NCBI GenBank assembly: GCA_030740295.1
Contig: JASLXP010000859.1
Coordinates: forward strand, 1-11,886
DNA: 11,886 nucleotides
Direction: 5' to 3'
Source: Planctomycetota bacterium
GTDB lineage: Bacteria; Planctomycetota; PUPC01; JACPCR01
In this document: positions 5,237-11,886 of the stretch, one piece after another
Layout: each line of letters starts with the position of its first letter
Position numbering within the stretch: the stretch's first letter is position 1
Notes under the pieces: model-generated
Database searches by the model: none
What the model was told of the DNA's origin: nothing
What the model saw: only the letters and a program-made list of their open reading frames with translations
Made by a program: the position numbers and the translations under genes

Positions 5237-5351
5237 GCTCGGCGATCTCACCTCGCTGGCAGGTCGAGGGAGGGTGACCTTCGCCAGGTCCGAAGGCCGA
5301 GCGCCCTCCTCTTGACGGGGAGAATCGGTTTAATCCGATTCTCCCTTTTTT
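5237..5351 (+). ncRNA. Candidate structured RNA with a predicted pseudoknot, ending in an intrinsic terminator
   Basis: Hand folding gives a consistent structure. P1 pairs GCTCGGC (5237-5243) with GCCGAGC (5296-5302). Inside it, CTGGC-AGGTC (5256-5265) pairs with GACCT (5276-5280) and GCCAG (5283-5287) across a 2-nt bulge, closing a 10-base loop. From that loop GGAGGG (5269-5274) can pair with CCCTCC (5304-5309) just after P1, forming a pseudoknot. That same 3' strand can alternatively make an 8-bp stem with 5269-5276, so two states are possible. The terminator at 5318-5351 follows directly, and promoter-like boxes end 6 nt before P1. It could be a free sRNA or a cis leader of the HzsA-like gene that starts 350 bp later. 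I cannot match it to a known family. Part of it (CAGGTCCGAAGG) recalls SRP RNA, but that motif is incomplete. Confidence 0.45.
5318..5351 (+). terminator. Intrinsic terminator
   Basis: A perfect 11-bp stem, GGGAGAATCGG (5318-5328) with CCGATTCTCCC (5335-5345), has the loop TTTAAT and is followed by six T (5346-5351). It acts on plus-strand transcripts. No protein gene ends upstream on this strand, which supports a non-coding transcript in front of it. Confidence 0.88.
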
Positions 5352-5700
5352 ATTCGGCCAGACAAGCATTGGCACTGGTTCTCATCACAGACCGAAAGTC
5401 GCCTCTGGGGGCACGGATTGTTTATTCATTCATGCAGTGTTGCTCGTGATAGTTGCCGACCACTCACACGTGATGGATGTATGCATACACCGCGTGATAT
5501 ATTGAGTTGCTGCGCTCAGCACTCCCCGCGCATCCAGAAGAAACCTCGACGAATTCTTGAGCTATCGTGGGGGCCGGCAGCTTTGCTGCCTCGTGCCGCC
5601 AAGCCGTCAAGTGACATCCTGGCTGCATGTCCCTATGATTCCTGGCCGTGATTTCGTCGAAGTCTGAGGGTCTTGTTCCGCTATGCTGAGGAGGCTGCGA
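5352..5700. other. Intergenic region upstream of the HzsA-like gene
   Basis: I see no convincing gene on either strand. Two symmetric sites are visible: the perfect 12-bp palindrome TGTATGCATACA (5478-5489), a possible operator, and the hairpin GGCAGC-TTT-GCTGCC (5576-5590), which looks like one of the short palindromic repeats of this genome. No clear -35/-10 pair could be chosen by eye. The ribosome site AGGAGG (5689-5694) precedes the ATG at 5701. Confidence 0.5.
5689..5694 (+). promoter_or_regulatory. Ribosome binding site of the HzsA-like gene
   Basis: AGGAGG lies 6 nt before the ATG at 5701. It falls inside the reading frame that begins at ATG 5683, so 5701 is the better start. Confidence 0.75.
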
Positions 5701-8700
5701 ATGTGGAAAACGGAGTTCTTGTTGTTCCCCGCGCTTCTCTTTTGTTGCTCCGGGACGATGCGGGCGCAGCCGTCGCGCGAGCGGATGGCTTACTGGTGGC
5801 TTGATGAGATCCGGACGGCTTCCTTTGCTCTCAGTAAAGCTCGGACCGGGCGTGTGGCGACCTGGCCTCGAATGACGGTGCCGGCAGGCTCCGGGACGCT
5901 TCCGCTTCCCAAAGCGAACGGAGCTGTTGAGATCGACGGGTTGCTTGATGAGCCGGCCTGGCAGCAGGCGACGCGCTTTCCGGTGGGGCCTATATTCGGG
6001 CCTTGGCGTGACGGGCCTTTCTGGCTCATGGTCAGCGCGTGGCGTGACGAGAAGAGAGTTTACCTTGCGGTTCAGTCGGAGCGGAGCCTGACGGACCTTG
6101 GTGCGCTCGTGCAACCGGGGGAGCTGTTTCGCGCGGCAGGCAGGCCGATCTCGATTCACAAGGGGAAAAGCCTGACTGGTGGAGCGGTGAAGGTGGACGG
6201 GCAGAAACACATTCTGGAAATGGTTCTTCCCTTTAGAGGCAAGTCTGTCTCGTTGTCGTTCCCGGTCGAGATCGTACGTCGCAGCGGCGGCAAGCTCCCA
6301 AGTGAGCTGGCCTCTCTCGGGCTGACGAAGCTCGGAAGAGCCGGCAGGCGCTCACGGCGGAGGAGCTCGGTCTGGCTGGAACCCATCGCCGTCAACCTAG
6401 TGCCGTCGGATGCGTCGGCCCAATTGACGTGGCTAACAGAAGCACGGCTGTCGCACGTGCTCGAAGCTAATGGGAAGTCTGTGAGCAAAGGTGAATACCC
6501 GGTGCAGCCCGGCAAGGAAGACGGGGTATCTCGTTTCCACTGGCAGGCAAAGTGGAAGGGGCTTACCTGCCAGCTCGAAGGCTTCCGCTATGTCGAGCCC
6601 GTCGTGAAGAGGCTTGCCGCAGTTCGCGGGATGCATCAGAGATCACCATCCGACAGCGCAGCAGATCCAGCCACAGAAAATCAGGCTGAAGAAATCCAGC
6701 GCATGGAGGAACGGCTGCGAACGATCGTTCCAAATCCTGGAAATCACGGGCGGGACGCCCGTGCCACGATGCCGAAGGATCGCGCCGCGTGGCGTGAGCT
6801 TTACTGCCGGGCGAGAGAAATGCAGTCCGGCGCGCATCTCAGTATGCTCGATGGGCCTCTGCTCTTCGTCAAGAGACACCCTTACTTCGCCGGCCACATC
6901 TACGACGATTACTACACCTGGCGTCCGGGCGGGGGCATCTATGTCTTTGAGAATCCTGACGCTGCTTTCGCTAAGAGGAAAGTGCGGGCGGTCATCGATC
7001 CGAAAACGAAGCCGACTCTTGGTGGCGGCGTCTATCGCGATCCTGAGATTTCCTGGGACGGCAAGCGGGTTCTCTTCGCGTGCAAATCCGATCGAAACGC
7101 TGGTACGAGTATCTACGAAATCGGCGCTGACGGGCACGGCCTTCGCCAGCTCTCCACTCCCGAAAAATTCCATGACATCACGCCCTGTTACCTTCCCGAC
7201 GGGCGTATTGTTTTCACGTCGACCCGCCCGCGCGGGCTCGTCCCTTGTAACAACACCGGGGTGGACAGCCTGCACACGATGAACGCGGACGGCAGCGCGG
7301 TCCGCAGCATTTCTTACAACAACGTCAATGAATTCGACCCGTCCGTGCTGCACGACGGCCGGATCATGTATGGCCGCTGGGAATACGTGGACAAGACGGC
7401 GCTCTACATGCAGAGCCTTTGGACGGTGTTCCCTGACGGAACAAACGAAACCGCGCTGTTTGCCAACAACCTGGCAAAGCCGACGGCCATCCTCGACGCG
7501 CGCCCCGTGCCGGGCACCAATCTCATCGCAGCTTCACTCACGCCGCACAACGGCCAGGCCGCGGGCGCCATCGCCATGATCGATCCGCTGCTGGGCAAGA
7601 ACAATCTGCAGGCCGTCACTAACTTCACACCGGAATACCCCGTCAGGATGGACCAGGGGCTGACCATCGCGCCGTGCGATCCGTGGCCCCTCTCGAAAGA
7701 CGATGTTCTCATCAGTAACAACGCTATCGGGGCCCATGGCATCCTTGAGCTGGTCGACCGCTTCGGCCATCGTGAGCTGGTCTACTGCGACCCGGACCTT
7801 TCATGCTATTCGCCGATGCTGGTCAGACCGCGCCGCGCACCGACAGCGATTCCTGCGGCGGACCCTGCGGACGAGCCGGGACGGTTTCTCCTCCTCGATG
7901 TTTATCGTGGCCTCAAAGGTGTGAAGCGGGGCACGGTCAAACGGCTGCGCGTGATCGAAGAGACCGCGCGCATCAGCCCGGTCCCGCCCGGGGGACGATG
8001 GTGGAATCAGGCTTTCCTCGTCAGTTGGCAGGGCTCTTATGTCGTCAAGAATTTCCTCGGCACGGTACCGGTCTATCCGGATGGCTCGGCACATTTCGAG
8101 GTCCCACCGGGAAGGGCTGTTTACTTTGAAGCGCTGGACGCGGACGGCCGTGAGGTGCAACGGATGCGAACCTTTGTGCAGGCCGTGCCCGGTGTCACAC
8201 GCTCCTGCGTCGGCTGCCACGAAAACAAGATGACGACCACTACGCACACCACCTTCCGACCGATGGCCACGCAGCGACAGCCCTCCGCACTCGAACCGGA
8301 ATCCTGGGGCAGCGGGTACATCGACTATCCCACCATGATTCAACCCATCCTCGACCGCCACTGCGTGCAGTGTCATGGCGGCGAGAAGGGTATCGAAGGC
8401 GGCATCGATCTTTCCGGCGGCTGGACGTGGGCCTTCAACATAAGTTACGAGACCCTCCTCAAGAACAACCTCGCCGGTTACCTGCGCTGCCACAACGGTG
8501 ACGTCACGACTTCTGACATCCTTCCTCCTCGGACGCTTGGCTCCGGCTCTGCGCCACTCGCGGACCTCCTCGTTGACGGACACGATGACCGCCTCCCGGA
8601 TTTGACCCGGCCGGAGCGCGACCTGCTCATGGCCTGGATGGACGGCAACAGCAACTACAACGGAACCTGGAACTACACCCGCCAGGCGACCTGCCGGGCC

Positions 8701-10311
8701 ATCCTCTCTACCGCCTCCCCCCTCTCCGGCGCGATGCAGGCCGCAGGCTGCACGCAGTGCCATACGCCCAGACACATTGGCAACGATTGGGTAAATCTGG
8801 AACACCCCGAATGGAGCCGCGTCCTCCGTGCACCTCTGGCGAAAACCAATGACGGTCCTGGATTGGCCTGGTGCCGCAAGAGAAAGGCAAAGAGCGGCCT
8901 GCCCCTTGTTACCCAACGCCAACTCCCTCCCGACGTGTTTCGCCCTCCCCACTGGCCGGAGAGAGACCCGTCCGGAGAAGTGCACACGACCTTTGCTTCG
9001 ACCAGCGACGAACACTATCAGGCGATCCTGAAGATCATCCGGAAAGCGAGAAACCAAGCCCTGGCCAGCCCCCGCGTCGATATGCCGGGAGCGGAAGTGA
9101 CGGCGGGCGCGCGCCGGCTGCAGATACCGATGCCCCTGCCCGATCCACTGCCTGTTCTGAAGGCCAGCCTGACGGACGACGCGGTGAAGCTTTCCTGGCC
9201 TCGAACCGCAGAGACCCTCGGTATGCAGTTCATACTCTACCGATCCGCTGAGGCCGATTTCGCGCCGGATGACAAGGCCCTCCTCGCTGAGACTACGCTC
9301 TTTCAATACACGGATACAGTCGCACCGGAGGGAACGCAGCACTACGCGCTGGTGCTGTTGTCCGGTGCCGAGCGCAGCAAGCCAATCCGTACGAGCATCA
9401 AGATACCCCGTCCATCGCCGCCGCCCGTACCTGCGGGTCTTGCCGCCAGACCTGGCCCCGGACAGGTGGTTCTGTCGTGGACATCTTCCGGAAAGTCCCG
9501 GCTTCGCTTCAACGTCTATCGCGCCAGGACCGGCTCGAAAACTTTCAGAAAGATCAACGAGGAACCTCTGCTGGCCTCGTCATTCGTGGATGCCGAAGTT
9601 GAGAAGGGTGTGAAGCATGATTTCACGGTCCGCGCGCTGAGCCGCCGTGGTGTGTTGAGCGAACCCGCGTCTCACGTCACCGCTGCTCCTCTGCCCGAGA
9701 TCAAAGCCCCGGTATTCACTGCCCTCTTCAGCGAAGATACTGACGGCAAGCTGGTCGACGGTTCGCTCCTCAAAGGCCGACGTCACGGCAAAGCGAAACT
9801 GACGGAGAAGTCGCTCGACCTTCGCCAGGGAGGACACGTGACTTTTGCACACCGGCAGGAATTCGATCTCAACCCGCGCCTGTCCATCGAATGCCGAATC
9901 TACTTCGACGAAGCCGGCCAGATGCCGGTCATAATCAGTTGTGGTCGATGGCGCGGCACCGGCTGGTTCCTGCAGCGCATCGGCGCCGGTTGGCGGTGGC
10001 ATGTGGGAGGTGTCGACTGTGACGGCGGCAAGGTCAAGCCCGGCCAATGGATCCACGTGGTCGCCACCTTCGACGGCCGTCACGCCCGCGTGTTCCAAAA
10101 CGGCATCCAGGTCGCCTCTAAGCCCTGCAAGCCGAACCTCACCCCCTGGTCCGGCCCGCTCTTCATCGGACAGTACGGCCCAACACCGTCTCCGCCGTAC
10201 CAGGTAAAAGGCCGTATCCGTGACGTGAAAATCTACCGGCGGGCCATCTCCGCGAGCGAAGTCCGTGGTAACTCAGCCAAGCCGTTGCCCAAAGGCTCTC
10301 CAGTTCCTTGA
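5701..10311 (+). CDS. Large secreted HzsA-related multihaem cytochrome with CBM9-like, propeller, FN3-like and LamG-like modules
   Basis: 1536 residues from ATG 5701 (ATG 5683 would add six). A signal peptide (MWKTEFLLFPALLFCCSGTM, then RAQ) directs export. Residues about 65-110 look CBM9/DOMON-like (EIDGLLDEPAWQQA). About 385-720 is a TolB/PD40-type beta-propeller (ISWDGKRVLFACKS, YLPDGRIVFTSTRPRG) of the kind in hydrazine synthase alpha, and the following region also follows the HzsA-like pattern. Three CxxCH c-type haem sites are present: CVGCH (836-840), CVQCH (888-892) and CTQCH (1017-1021). Then come two FN3-like repeats (about 1153-1235 and 1244-1331) and a LamG/concanavalin-like domain (about 1340-1524: WIHVVATFDGRHARVFQNG). 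True HzsA is about 800 residues with two haems and works with HzsB and HzsC, which are absent here, so hydrazine synthesis is not implied. A periplasmic or surface redox role is inferred. Residues 348-356 (NHGRDARAT) come from an in-frame palindromic repeat. No operon partner is adjacent. Confidence 0.9.
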   Translation: MWKTEFLLFPALLFCCSGTMRAQPSRERMAYWWLDEIRTASFALSKARTGRVATWPRMTVPAGSGTLPLPKANGAVEIDGLLDEPAWQQATRFPVGPIFGPWRDGPFWLMVSAWRDEKRVYLAVQSERSLTDLGALVQPGELFRAAGRPISIHKGKSLTGGAVKVDGQKHILEMVLPFRGKSVSLSFPVEIVRRSGGKLPSELASLGLTKLGRAGRRSRRRSSVWLEPIAVNLVPSDASAQLTWLTEARLSHVLEANGKSVSKGEYPVQPGKEDGVSRFHWQAKWKGLTCQLEGFRYVEPVVKRLAAVRGMHQRSPSDSAADPATENQAEEIQRMEERLRTIVPNPGNHGRDARATMPKDRAAWRELYCRAREMQSGAHLSMLDGPLLFVKRHPYFAGHIYDDYYTWRPGGGIYVFENPDAAFAKRKVRAVIDPKTKPTLGGGVYRDPEISWDGKRVLFACKSDRNAGTSIYEIGADGHGLRQLSTPEKFHDITPCYLPDGRIVFTSTRPRGLVPCNNTGVDSLHTMNADGSAVRSISYNNVNEFDPSVLHDGRIMYGRWEYVDKTALYMQSLWTVFPDGTNETALFANNLAKPTAILDARPVPGTNLIAASLTPHNGQAAGAIAMIDPLLGKNNLQAVTNFTPEYPVRMDQGLTIAPCDPWPLSKDDVLISNNAIGAHGILELVDRFGHRELVYCDPDLSCYSPMLVRPRRAPTAIPAADPADEPGRFLLLDVYRGLKGVKRGTVKRLRVIEETARISPVPPGGRWWNQAFLVSWQGSYVVKNFLGTVPVYPDGSAHFEVPPGRAVYFEALDADGREVQRMRTFVQAVPGVTRSCVGCHENKMTTTTHTTFRPMATQRQPSALEPESWGSGYIDYPTMIQPILDRHCVQCHGGEKGIEGGIDLSGGWTWAFNISYETLLKNNLAGYLRCHNGDVTTSDILPPRTLGSGSAPLADLLVDGHDDRLPDLTRPERDLLMAWMDGNSNYNGTWNYTRQATCRAILSTASPLSGAMQAAGCTQCHTPRHIGNDWVNLEHPEWSRVLRAPLAKTNDGPGLAWCRKRKAKSGLPLVTQRQLPPDVFRPPHWPERDPSGEVHTTFASTSDEHYQAILKIIRKARNQALASPRVDMPGAEVTAGARRLQIPMPLPDPLPVLKASLTDDAVKLSWPRTAETLGMQFILYRSAEADFAPDDKALLAETTLFQYTDTVAPEGTQHYALVLLSGAERSKPIRTSIKIPRPSPPPVPAGLAARPGPGQVVLSWTSSGKSRLRFNVYRARTGSKTFRKINEEPLLASSFVDAEVEKGVKHDFTVRALSRRGVLSEPASHVTAAPLPEIKAPVFTALFSEDTDGKLVDGSLLKGRRHGKAKLTEKSLDLRQGGHVTFAHRQEFDLNPRLSIECRIYFDEAGQMPVIISCGRWRGTGWFLQRIGAGWRWHVGGVDCDGGKVKPGQWIHVVATFDGRHARVFQNGIQVASKPCKPNLTPWSGPLFIGQYGPTPSPPYQVKGRIRDVKIYRRAISASEVRGNSAKPLPKGSPVP
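6745..6768 (+). repeat. In-frame palindromic repeat encoding HGRDARAT
   Basis: CACGGGCG (6745-6752) and CGCCCGTG (6756-6763) form a perfect 8-bp stem around GGA, followed by CCACG. This string is a familiar dispersed palindromic repeat of Verrucomicrobia- and Planctomycetes-type genomes (recalled, not searched). Here it lies in the linker between the N-terminal module and the propeller, and is translated without breaking the frame. Confidence 0.65.
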
Positions 10312-10355
10312 GCTGGGAGATCTGCAATGCACCGCAACACGAAGGCCCTGATTTC

Positions 10356-11597
10356 TCAGAAATTCTTACCCATCCCTTCGCCGCCAATCTGGAAGAGACG
10401 GCCTTCTCCCGGAGCAAGGGCGACGAGTTGAGCCTTGGCGTTCGGCGGCCATAGCTCTCTGATTATTCGGTCACGCGGATCGACGTGATAGAGCTTTTCG
10501 TCTTTGACATTTACCTCGACCGTGACTCGCGCCCAATCGCATGGGTTGGCATTCACTATCATCAAGTAACGCTGGTTGTCTTCATCGAGGAAGAGACCGG
10601 CGGTCACCTGGTCTCCCTTGACATCCACACTGAGATGCTCGCCGCTCTTCGGGAGATTACGTGTGCCGTTCCAGAGCGTGCCGTTGTGGAAGACGCCGAC
10701 GTTTCGGAGACGCCGAAGCACGGGCGCCAAAGTGTGGATTTCGGTATTGATCGCTTTGGCGATCTCCCACGTCTCGGTGGTTGAGCCGTCGGGTCTGACC
10801 ATGGCCTGGTCATGAGCGTAGGTAAAGTACTGCAGGCCCTTCGCACCGTAGGCCAGATCGTTGAAAAGCTGAAAACGCATGTGCCCTTCGGTCGGCGTTG
10901 GGTAAGCGCCGTGTCGCACGGCACACGTGAATGCCCAGAAGGGGATGTCGTAGAAGTTGGACAGGCTTCGCACCAGGTCGAGGCACTCAAAGTAATCGGG
11001 CTTCACAATGATCTTGTGATCGGCAAAAACATTCGGCAGTGCGCGTCCCTCCTCGACATCGGCCTCCGTTCCGATCGTGATCGGATAGTGGTCGTAACTC
11101 AGCATCTGCGGTCTGGTCATTCGGATGTACTCCCGCCAGAACCATTCCACGGTGACTGCTCCCCACCCCCGGATGGGAGGGAAGTGGTTGATATAGATCA
11201 GGTGATACGGATCGAGGGTGCGGATGTAATCGGCGACCTCAGCCAATATGGACAGCGCGTCGAAGTGCGGCTCATCGCGCAGGTGGTAGCCATAAAGGCC
11301 GGGATGCTCTCGCACCTTATCGACCAGACGTTTGATCTGTTTCTTACGATTCGCGGTGAGCTTGAAATCGTTCCCAACGTGATAGGTTGAATGTCCCAGC
11401 AGCAGTCTCACCCCGTGGGTGTGCGCAATGTCCAGCGCCCTGACGACTGCTGGAAGTTTCGAATCGGGTGAGGAATGACTGATCGTAAAGCCCGCCTCAG
11501 CCATGCCGGCCATGACATCATCGCGAATCAGATCCCCGCCGGGACCCGCCCAGCCGACGATCGGGAATGCCTCTTCATCCAGGATATTCTCAGCCAT
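10356..11597 (-). CDS. Glycoside-hydrolase-like TIM-barrel protein, cytoplasmic
   Basis: 413 residues. The start is secure: GAGGAG (11611-11606) lies 8 nt before ATG 11597, and an in-frame TGA lies five codons upstream, so no signal peptide can be added. The sequence reads as a (beta/alpha)8 barrel: FPIVGWAGPGG opening, AEAGFTISHSS, HGVRLLLGHS, HPGLYGYHLRDEP with Glu109 in the place of an acid/base residue, MLSYDHYPI, IPFWAFTCAVRHG, and GHMRFQLFNDLAYGAKGLQYFTYA, the last being a hallmark of beta-galactosidase-like and related hydrolases. Residues about 315-405 resemble a C-terminal beta-sandwich (LFLDEDNQRYLMIVN, APGEGRLFQIG). I cannot assign a GH family or substrate, and the nucleophile is not certain. 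Related proteins are often exported, so the lack of a leader is notable. It converges with the HzsA-like gene across a 44-bp gap with no clear terminator. Confidence 0.82.
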   Translation of the reverse strand: MAENILDEEAFPIVGWAGPGGDLIRDDVMAGMAEAGFTISHSSPDSKLPAVVRALDIAHTHGVRLLLGHSTYHVGNDFKLTANRKKQIKRLVDKVREHPGLYGYHLRDEPHFDALSILAEVADYIRTLDPYHLIYINHFPPIRGWGAVTVEWFWREYIRMTRPQMLSYDHYPITIGTEADVEEGRALPNVFADHKIIVKPDYFECLDLVRSLSNFYDIPFWAFTCAVRHGAYPTPTEGHMRFQLFNDLAYGAKGLQYFTYAHDQAMVRPDGSTTETWEIAKAINTEIHTLAPVLRRLRNVGVFHNGTLWNGTRNLPKSGEHLSVDVKGDQVTAGLFLDEDNQRYLMIVNANPCDWARVTVEVNVKDEKLYHVDPRDRIIRELWPPNAKAQLVALAPGEGRLFQIGGEGMGKNF

Positions 11598-11805
11598 GTT
11601 TTCGTCTCCTCAGAACTGATGATTCATGAATTTATCCTGACAAGGCCGGACATGATCGTGGCCTCAAACATTCCGCAGGTCAAGATAAACCGATCCTGTT
11701 TTTTCAACACTCGGTAAGTTCCGGTCGGGTGATTTATCGAGTCAGATATTGTGATTTCGGAGCCGAACGTCTAGCCCTCCAAGACCGAGTCGTTGACGGA
11801 TTTCA
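11598..11805. other. Upstream region of the glycoside-hydrolase-like gene
   Basis: No gene is supported here. GAGGAG (11611-11606, minus) is the ribosome site of the gene at 11597. The 10-bp palindrome ATTCATGAAT (11622-11631) sits just upstream of it and could be a regulator site. No reliable promoter boxes were found by eye. Confidence 0.4.
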
Positions 11806-11852
11806 GGGGCGAAGCCCCGGGCTGTTTGCCTAGCCCAGCCCAACGGGCTGGG
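11806..11852. repeat. Double-hairpin dispersed repeat (REP-like)
   Basis: GGGGC-GAA-GCCCC (11806-11818) and CCCAGCCC-AAC-GGGCTGGG (11834-11852) form two strong hairpins. Between them CGGGCTG can pair with the AGCCC of the second arm, giving an alternative fold. Elements of this form (gaagccccgggctg plus caacgggctggg) are, from memory, scattered between genes in PVC genomes. No coding content is seen from here to the window end. Confidence 0.65.
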
Positions 11853-11886
11853 TGAAAAGTACAGAGATTTAAAAAGGGGCAACGCC

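Noticed and set aside
5277..5309. Resemblance of CAGGTCCGAAGG to the SRP (4.5S) RNA core
   Set aside because: The GGAA tetraloop context and the AGCAGC side of the conserved internal loop are not present, and the pairing scheme found is different.
5464..6210. 248-codon minus-strand open frame opposite the start of the large cytochrome gene
   Set aside because: The translation is rich in Arg, Pro and His with no recognisable pattern, no ribosome site, and it lies antisense to a well-supported gene and its upstream repeats.
7801..9342. 513-codon minus-strand open frame inside the cytochrome gene
   Set aside because: It is antisense to the haem-binding region with clear CxxCH motifs; its open length follows from the GC-rich codon use of the real gene.

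Overview
The window looks like a chromosome segment from an environmental bacterium of the Planctomycetota/Verrucomicrobiota/Lentisphaerota (PVC) group. This is an inference from gene content: a very large secreted hydrazine-synthase-alpha-like (HzsA-related) c-type cytochrome, a secreted formylglycine-generating-enzyme-like protein, a solitary integron-type integrase, and abundant short palindromic repeats. One repeat lies inside a gene and is translated as the peptide NHGRDARAT, which I remember as common in proteins from this group. No ribosomal or core marker gene is present, so the assignment is tentative.

Layout. (1) 1-764, minus: 5' part of a secreted protein of unknown function, cut by the window edge. 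(2) 837-1210, minus: a 43-codon single-span membrane ORF overlapping by ATGA an 81-codon ORF that resembles the C-terminus of the HzsA-like family. (3) 1211-3487: a mobile or island-junction zone. It holds an intact integron-type tyrosine recombinase (1335-2315, plus), a possible transposase relic, the probable 3' tail of a second integrase (minus), the 3' part of a tRNA-Phe(GAA) ending at 3062, a 20-bp-stem hairpin directly after it, and two copies of a REP-like repeat. (4) 3488-4942, minus: a two-gene unit, doxX-like then FGE-like. Two perfect 12-bp palindromes lie upstream of it. (5) 4943-5700: a control region with no convincing protein gene. It carries a candidate structured RNA of about 115 nt with its own promoter-like boxes and a very clear intrinsic terminator. 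(6) 5701-10311, plus: the 1536-residue HzsA-like multidomain cytochrome. (7) 10356-11597, minus: a cytoplasmic glycoside-hydrolase-like TIM-barrel protein, convergent with (6). (8) 11598-11886: its upstream region, with a double-hairpin dispersed repeat.

How the genes may work together: the secreted cytochrome carries sugar-binding-type, beta-propeller, haem, FN3-like and LamG-like modules. It sits beside a glycoside-hydrolase-like gene, which suggests extracellular redox or polysaccharide-related functions, but nothing in the sequence fixes a substrate. The best candidates for something undescribed are the predicted pseudoknotted RNA at 5237-5351, the modular cytochrome with its in-frame repeat, and the tRNA-fragment/integrase junction.
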